In this document: in pieces, positions 46,949-57,799 of the stretch
How the letters are laid out: the number at the start of each line of letters is the position of its first letter
How positions within the stretch are numbered: the stretch's first letter is position 1
Source of the DNA: Breviolum minutum Mf 1.05b.01
Taxonomy: Eukaryota; Sar; Dinophyceae; Suessiales; Symbiodiniaceae
NCBI GenBank assembly: GCA_000507305.1
Contig: DF241469.1
Location: 2,392 to 66,391 of the forward strand
DNA length: 64,000 bases
Direction of reading: 5' to 3'
Program-made: the position numbers and the translations under genes
The notes under the pieces: model-generated
What the model was told of the DNA's origin: nothing
Database searches by the model: none
The model's input: only the letters and a program-made list of their open reading frames with translations

Positions 46949-47868
46949 CGATGTCACCTCCTAAGCAGAAGCAGACTGGGTGTCCGGGCATCAACTTCTT
47001 CTCGCCAAAGTTTGAAGAAGCTTCCGAGCAACCCGACCTTAGCTTCGAGATCAGCTTCACTGCATTGAAGAGATGCGAGCCATGAAACTATGAAATTAGA
47101 TTGAAATCTTAACTAATGTTGACTTCTGCCTTCTACGTCCTTCTGCTAACTCTCTACATCTCAAAACGTCATACGAAAAAGGAAAATATGGGCGCCCTTG
47201 GGTAGGGCATTCTAGTTGTTAGCTCCCTAAATCTCCCCCGTATTGCCAGATATAATAACCGGTATATGTTAGAATAGGTACAGGTACACAACGAAANTTG
47301 GGGTATGATCATACGATAGCTGATACGAAACTGCACAATGTTTTCGGATTTTTCTTGAAGTCCCGGAAGACCAAACAACTTTCCATGTCGCTTCCGGTAG
47401 ATCTACAGTTTTTTTCTGGTCTTGTTTGCCTCCTCTTCCACACAGCGCTAAGAGCAAAACGCCAGTCTTGGACTCCCATGCTAAGAGAAAGCGCTTTATT
47501 GACACGTCCTGCATCCAAAGGCATGCAGTCATTCACTTCAAAGTGACTACGAATTTTGTGTTCATCCAAACACTTCCAAACCTGTCCCTAGAAACTCAGC
47601 TTTGCAAGGGTCCTGCTGTCTACGCTTTGCAGCTAGCCGGTGCCACCTAAAAAAATCGCAGATGATACAAATGCATGCTTGAATTGCATGAATTGAATCT
47701 TAGAATAGTGACTCTCTTTTGAACTCAGACAGGATCATTTCAAATGCCAAGTTCCCCGTTAGCAAGACACAATCTGAGATCTTTGCTGATCCAAGGTTTC
47801 GTGAAGAAGGCCGTTGACATTGCCACGTTCCCACCTCAGTTACTGATCTGTTCTTCTTGCCTGATACC
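46949..47868. repeat. Segmental duplication A, copy 2
   Basis: This is the second copy of 45532-46425. It contains a 34-base insertion at 47297-47330 flanked by ACGAAA on both sides, with one unresolved base (N at 47297) and a 12-bp perfect palindrome GTATGATCATAC at 47303-47314. All exons of copy 1 are present. Confidence 0.95.
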
Positions 47869-47989
47869 TGATACCGCACAAGGCGGTTGCGGAAGTTTCA
47901 AGAACAGGAAACCTATAGGAGAGATTGCTTGCTGAGAGTTACGGATGGCAGAGCAAAAACACTGAGGGATCGAACTGTGCAACAATCTA

Positions 47990-48360
47990 ACTGCCTAACT
48001 GATCAACTGACTTCCTGCCTACGTGTCTAACTGACCAACTGACTACCTGTCTAACTGACCAGTTGTCTAAATGCCTAACTGACCAACTGGCTAACTGACT
48101 AATTGACTAAGTGACTGCTTGTCTAGCTGGCTAACTGTCTAACTGACTAACTGGCGATCTAACTGACGAAGTGATTAACTGACTTGTTGACTAATCGACT
48201 CACTGACTAAATGTTTAGCTGACTAGCTGACCAACTGACTAATGAAAAACTATCTTACTGACAACTGACTAACTGACAAATCGAATAACTGTCCAACAGT
48301 GTCACCGACTAGCTGGCTAATTGAATTACTGATTAACTGGCTGACTGTCTGACTGACTGA
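47990..48360. repeat. Degenerate CTAACTGAC tandem tract
   Basis: The words CTAACTGAC, CCAACTGA and CTAACTGG recur every 8-12 bases for about 370 bases. It is an old, decayed short-unit satellite. It passes directly into the TTTTC satellite. Confidence 0.9.
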
Positions 48361-48754
48361 CTGTTTTCTGTCTTTTCTTGTCTTTTCTTTTCTTGTCTTT
48401 TCTTTTCTTTTCTTTTCTTTTCTTTTCTTTTCTTTTCTTTTCTTTTCTTTTCTTTTCTTTTCTTTTCTTTTCTTTTCTTTTCTTTTCTTTTCTTTTCTTT
48501 TCTTTTCTTTTCTTTTCTTTTCTTTTCTTTGTTCTTGTTTCTTTTCTTTTCTTTTCTTTTCTTTTCCTTTCTTTTCTTTTCTTTTCTTTTCTTTTCTTTT
48601 CTTTTCCTTTCTTTTCTTTTTCTTTCTNTTTTCTTTTCTTTTCTTTTCTTTTCTTTTCTTTTCTTTTTCTTTTCTTGTCTGTTCTTTTCTTTTCTTTTCT
48701 TTTCTTTTCCTTTCTTTTCTTTTCTTTTCTTTTCTTTTCTTTTCTTTTCCTTTC

Positions 48755-48785
<31 letters not shown>

Positions 48786-48895
48786 CGTTTCTTTTCTTTT
48801 CTTTTCTTTTCTTTTCTTTTCTTGTCTTGTCTTGTCTTGTCTTGTCTTGTCTTGTCTTGTCTTATCTTTTCTTTTCTTGTCTTGTCTTTCTTTCC
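48361..48895. repeat. TTTTC pentanucleotide satellite
   Basis: About 530 bases of TTTTC units with CTTGT variants at the right end form a homopyrimidine tract. One base is unresolved (N at 48628). On the minus strand this gives an artificial Lys/Arg/Glu frame of 235 codons, which is not a gene. Confidence 0.97.
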
Positions 48896-48910
48896 TTCTA
48901 TCAGCGTTTT

Positions 48911-49180
48911 TCGACATCTGTCCCTCCGAAATGGCCCGAAACCTCATGTTTTTAGCATCTTGATTTGGAAACGTGTTTCGCGCCACAGGGCGTGCCATTT
49001 TTTGACATCGGAACTTCCAAAAGCGGCCCGAGACCGTCACTTAGGATTTTGAGTTGCAAACGAGTGTCGCGCCACAGCAGCATGAAATTTTCGACATCCG
49101 CACTTCAAAAGTGGCCCGAACCCCTCATGCTTTTAACATTTTGACTTGAAAATGCGTTTTAGCAACGTGCAATTCTTCAT
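48911..49180. repeat. Three diverged tandem units of about 90 bp
   Basis: Each unit starts with T-(C)GACATC, followed by an AA(A)-x-GGCCCGA word, then a TTGA/TTTGAAAC-like word and CGCGCCACA. Starts are at 48911, 49003 and 49091 (periods 92 and 88). The third unit is the most diverged. No coding role is seen. Confidence 0.8.
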
Positions 49181-49317
49181 GTCTCCTCTGGCCACATGGC
49201 TCCGCACCCGCCGCTTCAGCGAGCCTACTTTTCGACCCTCCCGACCCACAAATCATTGGAAAAACACAAGGCATCGCGACTTTCCTAACATTTCGCATAC
49301 CTGCATCTTCTTTCATC

Positions 49318-49390
49318 TGACTCTTTCTCTTTCTCTTTCTCTCTTCTACTCTTCTCTTCTACTCTTCTCTTCTACTCTTCTCTGCTTTTC
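49318..49390. repeat. Pyrimidine tract with 13-bp repeats
   Basis: TTTCTC units are followed by three copies of TCTTCTACTCTTC. Confidence 0.88.
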
Positions 49391-49489
49391 ATCTCTCCAG
49401 ATTGTCGGAAGTTTGACTTCTAAACTTCCTTCGACAATGTTAAAATGATGTGCCACATGTAAATATCCGTATACGTATTGCAAAGGTGA

Positions 49490-49775
49490 AGAACAATAAG
49501 GGAAAGAATGCTCCCTTTCGGGGGCCAACAAAGATGGGTCACCCTGCTTCTGCAGCGCCAATTCAACAGCTTCTCGGCTATGCCTCTGGAACAGGAATCC
49601 CAACGTGGAGGTAGGTATGCTTTGTTTGGTGCACTTCATCCTTCACTGTTTGCCAATACTTTGGGCGCAGCTTCTTCGTGCGGTCTTTTACAACTGCCTT
49701 ATACAAGCTTTCAAGAGGCACGGGAATAGAGTCGAGATGCATCCCGAATAAGACCGTGCCATGCCGCATTCGAAA
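49490..49775. repeat. Duplicated module C, copy 2
   Basis: This is the second copy of 46506-46795. Its right part overlaps the start of module B copy 1 (from 49732), because GAGATGCATCCCGAATAAG is common to both. Confidence 0.88.
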
Positions 49776-50221
49776 ACAACATGAAACATCACATATGTAG
49801 CAAGACATCATCAATTTGGACCCTGGCAGCAGCTGTCTGTCGCCAAACAGCCAAGAATGTGGCGCGAAGGGCTACCTTGGAACAAACGATAAGTGTGGCC
49901 ATGCGTAGCCACTGATCGCCTAAAACATGACCCGATACAAGTTCATGATCCCATGAATCCCATGGTTCCATTTTTTTGCCGGGGCGTCCAACGGTTTGCC
50001 CTACATTAGAGTGAGAGTCAAGATTGAAGCACAAGTCGACACTGTACATGTACAAACAATTGCACACAGCCATGGTTCCATCCAGACGTTAATGTTGTGC
50101 TGAAACACCACCGTTTGAGATCTGGACACCAGCCTTGCTCTCCCAGGCTAGCAAGCAACGATTCAGCAACTTGGCCTTGACACTTGAGATGAAAGGTTTC
50201 CAGCGGAGACATCATCACCAT
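49548..50221 (-). CDS. Exon set of the duplicated gene, unit 2
   Basis: In transcript order: about 50221-50095 reads SPLETFHLKCQGQVAESLLA and GEQGWCPDLKRWCFSTT. About 49995-49795 reads GKKMEPWDSWDHELVSGHVL, then QWLRMATLIVCSKVALRATF and RVQIDDVLLHM. About 49775-49600 is the Lys-rich exon (LESLYKAVVKDRTKKLRPKY, HVGIPVPEA stop). About 49586-49545 is the REAV exon (SREAVELALQKQG). The first two exons recur unchanged at 51.2-51.6 kb. No family is recognised. Helical, basic character dominates. Confidence 0.52.
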
Positions 50222-50316
50222 TTCTTTGCCTCAAAAGTGACACGAAATCAGAAAGCGACCTTCTGTTGACCTTTGGCGCTAGAGTGATGCCACCTAGGCA
50301 GGCAATTCGAAGGTTG
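49732..50316. repeat. Segmental duplication B, copy 1
   Basis: These 585 bases are repeated at 51142-51726, exactly 1410 bases further. By eye the copies differ only at 49743/51153 (C versus T), so the duplication is very recent or maintained by gene conversion. Confidence 0.96.
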
Positions 50317-50380
50317 GGGCGTTTTGCCACTCCTGGAAGCTCTTGACATCCCTTGGATCAATGCTGGATGACGATCTCAT

Positions 50381-50416
50381 GAAGAAGGCCTTGAACATTG
50401 CCTCGCTCCCACCTCA
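50381..50416 (-). CDS. RWERG-type exon, unit 3
   Basis: After GTCTGAG| the minus strand reads RWERGNVQGLLHEIVIQH, then a stop in this frame. An alternative frame stays open further. It sits between the REAV exon at 50.85 kb and the exons of segment B copy 1. Confidence 0.42.
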
Positions 50417-50831
50417 GACCGCCAATGAACACACCTCTCAGTGAATCTGTTTTGGACCTGAATAGCCTTCAAAAGATTTCAAAAGCATCCAGCAAGGCAA
50501 TAAGTCGCCGGTGTTGCTTGACACTTTCAAGCTCTTCGCTTTACACTTCATGTTGAGATCTGGTGAATGAGCTCAAGGATGGTTTCAGGCTACAGTGACA
50601 GGATACATGCTCCCCCTCCCGCCGATAGTGGCAAGTGAAGGCTTAGTCGATCGGGATCCCCTACTAAAAAGTGCTACAATCCTGTTGGTGACGGTTACTG
50701 GGTGGAAATATATACACTAAATATTAACTGCTTGAGGTCAAATTCCGTAACAGAATTGCGAGCGCCCATGGGTTGTGTTCAGACTGCTAGACATGCCGAC
50801 ATGCAAAAAAAACTCTGAAGACTGTAGGCAC

Positions 50832-50930
50832 CCTGCTTCTGCAGGGCCAACTGGACAGCTTCCCGACCACGCCTTGCGGATAGCTGCTGATCTTGCAAAG
50901 TGCGCTTCGATTTGACTAACATGGCAGGCC
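50832..50930 (-). CDS. REAV-type exon, unit 3
   Basis: The minus strand reads SARRGREAVQLALQKQG. The same peptide core is in six other units. It is preceded in transcript order by a CAG/CAA repeat that lies in the presumed intron. Confidence 0.5.
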
Positions 50931-50961
50931 AACAGTCACCCACCAGCAGAACGTGAGGACC

Positions 50962-50963
50962 AA

Positions 50964-51004
<41 letters not shown>

Positions 51005-51006
51005 AC
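50962..51006. repeat. CAG/CAA repeat
   Basis: AACAGC hexamer units recur about six times and end in CAACAACAAG. The repeat lies between segment B copy 2 and the REAV exon of unit 3. Confidence 0.92.
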
Positions 51007-51141
51007 AAGCAAAAAAAACTGAATTCAACGGGCAACGCGCAGCTGTCTGGGGCTTCCACTGCTTTGCATGCTTCTTGCTCGCATCCTCGGCAAGCAAAAC
51101 ACGTCTGGTGGCAAGGCAAGCTCACTAGACTCAACACAGGT

Positions 51142-51726
51142 TCGAGATGCATTCCGAATAAGACCGTGCCATGCCGCATTCGAAAACAACATGAAACATC
51201 ACATATGTAGCAAGACATCATCAATTTGGACCCTGGCAGCAGCTGTCTGTCGCCAAACAGCCAAGAATGTGGCGCGAAGGGCTACCTTGGAACAAACGAT
51301 AAGTGTGGCCATGCGTAGCCACTGATCGCCTAAAACATGACCCGATACAAGTTCATGATCCCATGAATCCCATGGTTCCATTTTTTTGCCGGGGCGTCCA
51401 ACGGTTTGCCCTACATTAGAGTGAGAGTCAAGATTGAAGCACAAGTCGACACTGTACATGTACAAACAATTGCACACAGCCATGGTTCCATCCAGACGTT
51501 AATGTTGTGCTGAAACACCACCGTTTGAGATCTGGACACCAGCCTTGCTCTCCCAGGCTAGCAAGCAACGATTCAGCAACTTGGCCTTGACACTTGAGAT
51601 GAAAGGTTTCCAGCGGAGACATCATCACCATTTCTTTGCCTCAAAAGTGACACGAAATCAGAAAGCGACCTTCTGTTGACCTTTGGCGCTAGAGTGATGC
51701 CACCTAGGCAGGCAATTCGAAGGTTG
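51142..51726. repeat. Segmental duplication B, copy 2
   Basis: This is the nearly identical copy of 49732-50316. Its two minus-strand exons (51.63-51.5 kb and 51.4-51.2 kb) encode the same peptides. Confidence 0.96.
51199..51640 (-). CDS. Exons of the duplicated gene, unit 3 (segment B copy 2)
   Basis: This repeats the exons SPLETFHLKCQGQVAESLLA (about 51631-51505) and GKKMEPWDSWDHELVSGHVL to RVQIDDVLLHM (about 51405-51205) without amino-acid change. The complete conservation shows recent duplication but cannot by itself show function. Confidence 0.52.
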
Positions 51727-52040
51727 CAGTGAAGGCGACTCTCTTCTTGGACTGGCTTTCAAATGACAACCACTTTGCACCTCACAAACCAATGTCTGTG
51801 CAAGAACACGAAATCGACAAATGCTTTTGTATGGCTTGATGAAGTTTGCCCGTGTCAACCATCTTGCTAGGAAGCATTTCTGCTCGGTTGGCTTGGCCGC
51901 AAACGACTGGGGTGCCCCACACGCTAAGAATTTCCTGCAAGAGGCCTTGAACATTGCCTCGTTCCCACCTTAGATTTCCACAGTCTTCACAACAGTGGTG
52001 CCCAGCTACAAAAACAATTCGAACCGCAGCCTGCACTTTG
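51658..52040 (-). CDS. RWERG-type exon, longest copy, unit 4
   Basis: After CTAAG| at about 51972 the minus strand reads RWERGNVQGLLQEILSVWGT, then PVVCGQANRAEMLPSKMV and a helical tail (GKLHQAIQKHLS). A second frame over the same bases is also long (FKASCRKFLACGAPQSFAAK to TLVCEVQ). The copy at 39.4 kb matches the LLQEI-x-VWGT part, which favours the first frame. Function is unknown. Confidence 0.45.
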
Positions 52041-52371
52041 TCGTGGTTTGGGTGCGGGTTGAGTCCATTCAGTTCAATTGACGAACTCTTAGGCTATGCT
52101 TCGGTGTCCGGTTGACACAAAAGCCGTGAAATGCCGTGAACCTGCTGGAATTTCTCGAAGCGAGTTTTTGCACCATAAGATGATTTGCATGCTGGCCAGT
52201 CAAACGAAGAAGTTGGCAACTTGGCCGCAAGTCTTCACTGCATGAAAATGCAAACCAGCTGTCCTGTTTCCAGGGGTAATTTCGATGCAAGTTGTGTGAA
52301 AGTTCCAGTTTGCCGCGTTTGGCGCACAGCCGTTTCCCACTTGAATTAAACGATGATGGAAAATTTGACCT

Positions 52372-52990
52372 TCACCGACGGGTACCGTCAGAGTTCAACA
52401 CTGCCGCAATAAAATCCGTTTGCAGTTCCGGCTCAGAGCAGTTGAGCCATAGCGGGGCCACCAACAAAAAGAGGTCCACAATAAACAATTTAAAACTGCC
52501 AGCACCAACCTGAATAGAAAAGTTGCGGCCCTTACTCCAAAGAAGTGATGCACCCGTGCATACATGTGCACGGGCATACGGACAAAGATGAGCCGCTTCG
52601 CTCAGCTTGGCAAAGGTAACTTCACACAGTCCGATCATGGACCTCTTCAAATCTATTTCAACTAGGTTTTCGCAACCTGGAAAGGGTTCGCGGTGAGGGG
52701 CGGTTTTGGCTAAGTAACCTATGACTGGTAGATGTAAGTCACATATGTCAAAGCAAATCATGACTTGACTACACCTGACTAGACCTGTTGCCTCGACTAC
52801 TGTCACTCCCTTGGCTTCCAACTTTGCAAGCGCCAAGAGAACTGCTTCTTTTCCTCGCCTTGACACATGAGAAAGGAAACTCGAAGCTGAGGAAAACGAT
52901 GTTTGATCGATGTCCTCTTTGACATTCCGTGACACATCGTGTGATCTGTTCGTTTTGTACTAGGCTTTCCAACTCTTTGGCTTCATGGCG
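52372..52990 (-). CDS. REAV-type exon and neighbours, unit 4
   Basis: About 52875-52760 reads SHVSRRGKEAVLLALAKLEA and KGVTVVEATGLV. About 52680-52590 reads LVEIDLKRSMIGLCEVTFAK. About 52580-52380 is open with AGSFKLFIVDLFLLVAPLWL, a possible membrane helix. The first matches the REAV consensus. The others have no counterpart in the nearer copies, so this unit is more diverged. Confidence 0.42.
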
Positions 52991-53717
52991 GGCCTGGGCC
53001 TGCAAAAAAACTCATGTTTGGCATGGATAAAACAGCTTAAAGGGTGCAAAAAATCCTAGAATCGAGAAAGTCACGTTGTTACGTTCCATTGGCTCAAAGT
53101 CTTGAAGTCATCTGGAACGGTGCTTCTTTTGTCTAACAGCTGATTCTGTCACCTGGGCTAGCCGTCGCCATGCAGCATGGCATGTCTGCATCAATCCAAC
53201 CTCGTTGTTTTCCCCAAAAATGATTGGGTGACTTTCCTTTAGCTCCACCGGATAGTGGTGTCAACTACACTGGGCCTACGACTTCCGCTTCCATCTCCCA
53301 CGAGACTAAAAAGTTGCTCATCATTGCAGCCTCAATCATCAACGCTCGGCCATTTTTTCTCCCGAGAAAAGTTTCCAAACAAAGGATTTTCCTAGCAATG
53401 CCAACACGGAGTCAAAATGGCAAAATGGTCTAGATCTGTGCCAGCCTTGCGCCCACGGACTACTGCTACCTTGTGCCACCTCAGCTGCATCATGAGCGCA
53501 TCTAAACCATCGATGGAAAAAAAGTGACCCCTAGGGAGGATCTTATCTCCGAAGGGACCACGCAACAGAACGGACCACGCAACACATTGCAATCAAAATC
53601 AATCAAATTTGCCTCATTCTGACTCTGTCTAATAATTTAATAGTTTGCTTTGCCAAATGGTAACCCTAAGCTCGAAGGATACAAACCTGCTCAGTTCTCA
53701 ACTCACTGACCACTTCA

Positions 53718-54420
53718 TGCAGAAGGCCTTTGCGATCACCACGCTCCCACCTCAAAAAATACAAATTTGAAAAACATCTTTTCAGGTACATGACAAATTT
53801 GAACCAAAGACTTTGATGGTGGGACTTCTTTTTTTCTCACATTTTGGGGCCATCGCTTTTCCAAAGCGAGCTTCACGGCTTCCTTCCCGTTCCTGGCGAA
53901 CCACGATAGAGACTTTGGACAAAAAGAAACTCCTTGTCGAAAAACTCCGCTAACGACTCCGCTCTCACATCTCTCACACATCCACACCTCAGGTTTCGAT
54001 CGATGACCTTGGCCTCAGTGACGACTTGTCAGAACGGAGTAGTCCAGAAAAGTCCAGAAAAGTGCCTGGTGTTACGGTCTGTCGCAAGTCTTGAGGCAAT
54101 GACATCAACCAAACGCTTCCATGCTGCTGTGCAGGTTTTGAGAATGCCGACCTAAGAACTTGCATGTGAGAGTTGCACCTCGCAGAATCCATGACCGGGC
54201 TGAAATGTGACTCCAAACGATTGAAGAGTCAAGCAATCTTGTGCTCTTGGCTCCTTGCTCCAGTTTCCTCCTCCCATGCAACAAGGCTTTTCTTGACCAT
54301 CTCCACCTGGAGTTGGAAGAGGGGAGAATTCACAGCAAAGCAGCAAAGTCGCATCAGCTGCAAAACGTTGAAACTTTCCAGTGCTATGGTCCCAACCTTC
54401 CTGGCTTTCATCCACTGATA
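53718..54420 (-). CDS. REAV and RWERG exons with upstream exons, unit 5
   Basis: In transcript order: about 54411-54235 reads VGTIALESFNVLQLMRLCCF and QVEMVKKSLVAWEEETGARS. About 54150-54005 reads QVLRSAFSKPAQQHGSVWLM and GTFLDFSGLLRSDKSSLRPR. About 53915-53850 reads ARNGKEAVKLALEKRWP. About 53754-53705 reads RWERGDRKGLLHEVVSELRT|EQ before a GTTTGT donor. The REAV-to-RWERG distance is only about 130 bases, so this pair shows that the two exons are neighbours in one gene. Confidence 0.52.
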
Positions 54421-55049
54421 GGTCTACAGAATTTTCCTTCAACATCCATCTTTGATATCTATGTGTGTGTGTTTGTTTGTGTCACATCTCAAGGAACAAC
54501 ATGTTTAGCACTACTACATGTTATCAAATATGTATTAATTACATATGTATACTCATTTGGAATCGCATGAACCTGTATCAATAAAACATGTACGTAAATG
54601 TAATATATATATATATATATCTGTATGTATACATATCACTCTAAATGATATGTTCCGAAACTCGGGAAGGCACCTTTTGCCGTCGTTCCACGGAGGCTTT
54701 GTACCACCTCGGGGAAAAAGAGATTCAACTGATGGGTGCTCCCGCACCTATTGATCTTCCACAGCTACATCCAAGACTATTGCGTCAGAGAATGCTGAAA
54801 ACCAACCTGTCATGAAATACTTCTGTTTTTGTTGGCATGTTTGTCTGTTTGTGGTCAGTCTATGAGTCCATATCAAAGACAAGTGGCTCTCGCACCACTT
54901 CGTGGAGGAGCCCGCGCAAGTTGCCACGCAAGAACCTCAAAACCACTAGAACAGTCACATCGCAAAGAACAACAGTTCCTCAAAGATATTAAAAACATAT
55001 TGTTCCTCAAAAAGTCTCGCCTCCCTGTCTTCCGCCTCAACTGAAACTT

Positions 55050-55115
55050 GTCTAAGTTACAGACTTTTCAACAGCCAGTTTGACGCTCTCCTTCCCATGC
55101 CTCTCGTAATATGTC
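55050..55115 (-). CDS. REAV-type exon, unit 6 (diverged)
   Basis: The minus strand reads YYERHGKESVKLAVEK and then a GTCTGTAAC-like border. It keeps the spacing and most residues of the REAV exon. No RWERG partner was found before the next REAV exon at 53.9 kb, so this unit may be broken. Confidence 0.35.
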
Positions 55116-56100
55116 ACAATATGTCATGCGGCATGCCCAAATCTTGATCCGCTTTCAACATCTTTCAACTAGCCTTTCGTAATGGAGTTTGTCATTTTCC
55201 TTTCTCACATTCTTGTCTTTTGCAAATTAGCATTCATCATGAGAGCATGTTATCGTAGTAGTCATCTTCGAGCATTTTGCTTTTACTGGAATTGCCACTC
55301 GAAGCTACTTTGCTTTGAAACACTATTGAATCTACCTTGACAAAATAGGTAGAAGCTTTGCAAGGGACAGGCACAATGAGATTGCGCCTGAAAAAATCTG
55401 AAAGAGTAAGGGTATACGGTATACGGTATAATGTACTGTTTCGTGTGTTTCATATTGTTCAAACCAAATTTCATAAATCTATAGTATTCTATAGTCTTCA
55501 GTAGCGATAGACACACCATACATTAAATCATTAAAGTTTATGTGTCCAAGCTGAGCCGAGAACTCCATCAAGCGCTTCCGGACTGAAGCCTGAAGACTCT
55601 GAAGACCACGAAAACATACAAAAACCATGTCCACGTTGGATGTCTTTCGATCAAATGCCTTTGGCCTTTGGCAAAGTCAATTAGAGCTATGACTTTGCAG
55701 TGATACTTACTTAAATGATGTGATTTGAAGTTGGTTTGAGAAAGTGGTTCAAAACGGGACCTCGACACATATGACACATATGCACTTCTTGGATCTCGTT
55801 GGGTCACCATCAGTCTGAGGGTGGATCATCTGTCAGCTTCTTCCAGGCCACGTAGCAGGTGTGTGCTACGCCGACCTTTCAACCAAAAACTTCAACGACC
55901 AAATGTGTCAACTTGATGTAAATTGCACAACAAAAAAGACTGCTGATTGGTCAATACTGTAGCATCCTACAATTTCGTCAATTTCTGTGAGCTTCCACCT
56001 TCCTCCGAAGATCGTTTCAGAAGCCTCTTGACCTTTCACAGGACACATTCAATGTCGCCCGCCTCAGCCTGCTCCTCCCATTTGACTAAATAGTTGCTCA

Positions 56101-56460
56101 TCAGCCAAGCCTGAAAAGTTGACCAGAACGGGCACGAAGAATCCACAGGCATGAAACGTTCACATCAACTGGATTATTTGATAAGGCTTTGACATGGCGG
56201 TTGCGGCTCACGTAGTGCTTGTGCCACCTTGAAACAATTGTGAAAGGATCTTCCCATCTCAATCGAAAAGATTCAAGCCTCTCCCAATTCGGCCAAGGCC
56301 ACGGCAGCCGCAAGACCTCATGCAAAAGGCCTTTGCTTGCACCGCGAGTCCACCTCAACAGGATCAGCCACGAGGATCCACGAGGATCGAGACATCTTGT
56401 CACTCAGGCCGCCACTTCTCCAGAGCAAGCTGCACAGCTTCTCGGCGTCGCCTGGATGCT
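56101..56460 (-). CDS. REAV and RWERG exons, unit 7
   Basis: About 56450-56405 reads ASRRREAVQLALEKWRPE. After a short gap and GTTGAG|, at about 56356 the frame opens as RWTRGASKGLLHEVLRLPWP. It continues for some 50 residues rich in Trp and Arg (WERLESFRLRWEDPFTIVSR). Other frames are closed by stops within about 30 codons here, so this copy fixes the reading frame of the RWERG family. Only about 50 bases separate the two exons, close to the minimum for an intron. Confidence 0.5.
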
Positions 56461-56469
56461 TCGATATGC

Positions 56470-57795
56470 TTCGTCGGATTGCGGAGTTCCAGGAGAGTTT
56501 TTTTGGCAACGACGATGCTAGGCTTGCTCTGGGAACTCCACCCCTTGCGATGTTTTCTGCCTTCCTCCTGTCGATTGATGCGTGGAACTTGGACTGAAAA
56601 GCTGGCTGTTAGTTGTGCCTTAGCAACACCACCCCAGGCATCCAAATAGGAGCTCAATAGTCCAGCCTGAGACACTTGTTGCGCATGTTGGAATGCACCG
56701 TTTCAGTATGAGACTTGCATTTCAGATATCCGGATAATTAGAAAGATATAAGTTATAAGCAAATATATGCGAGATTGCTTGGGGCCGAGGAAATGCCACA
56801 GGACAGATGCGGCCACCCGTTTTGAAGCTCTTCACGGCACACTTTCTGGCGGAAGACTTTTTCCCCGCGGAGTTGAAGATTTGAAACGATCGTATGAAAA
56901 TGGAAAATAAAATATATATACATCCTGCACCCGCAGCACATTGCTGAGGTCCCAAATGGAAAAGCGCGTCAAAGGGCCCAAATTGAAATTGTTCACCTGA
57001 AGAACCACGTGATCGTGTTGATCGTGCTGCTCAAAAATCCTTCCGGCTCTAAAGTCTCATGGTGGATGATAGCTGGTGAATCTCCACCATCCTGGCACAA
57101 AGCAACTGAGACAGTGTTCACAAGGATGTTATACTGTTGTACCTGCTTTATAGACTTTATGCATTTTCGGTTCTCTTTCTGATGTTCTCCCACGCGAACA
57201 CCCAGAGTGTCCTCCACCTTCAGCACCACGGAACTGAAGCTCACACGTTGGCGTTTCTCCTCCGGTGCAGCTGCCTGCGCTTCGAACTCAGTGCCTCAGC
57301 TGCAGAGGTACACCGTACGGTTAGTAAGTTAGTACGGTTGGGTGCCACCGTACCATTGATCCTATTTGGTTGCCAGGTTTGCAGCTGAGAATCCAAAAAT
57401 CGTACCGTTCACCTGGCTCGACTGGCTGTGATCAGCACGTGAAGCTGATTTTCAAAAAGCTGGTGCCAAAGCAGCGAGACGCCAAGGATGTGACATGTCT
57501 TCCAAAGTATGCTTTTCCCTTTTCCCAGCCTTCTTTGACAGGAAAGTCTTGGACAGGAAGGGTTGCCGGGTTTCACCACCCAAGGTCCATTCAAGCCTTG
57601 AGAAAGATTTGCACAAGGCAGGATATCAGGGGATCCGGGACCGAGGCCACCTAATTGCTGGGAAGCCACTTTGCACAGTCGAACAAGGAGTGCGCGATGC
57701 TTCTCCATTGAGATGCTGATGTTATCAGGGTAACATTGCTACGGCCCTCGGAAGAAAAGTGCTAAGTCAAATCAAGACTGTATGCTTGGCATGGT
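56470..57795. other. Possible exons without recognisable family
   Basis: The minus strand at 56955-56780 and 57708-57420 is open. The latter contains LNGPWVVKPGNPS, superficially like the VKPG strand of tubulin-tyrosine ligases but without the rest of that domain. I leave it unassigned. Confidence 0.3.
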
Positions 57796-57799
57796 CAGC

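Noticed and set aside
48333-49052. Long Lys/Arg/Glu-rich open frame (minus) and Phe/Leu/Ser-rich frame (plus)
   Set aside because: Both are products of the TTTTC satellite, which lacks stop codons in these frames; one base is N.
57409-57708. WVVKPGNPS read as a tubulin-tyrosine ligase strand
   Set aside because: The following SRGRGI-type sequence and the downstream ligase motifs are missing in all frames.
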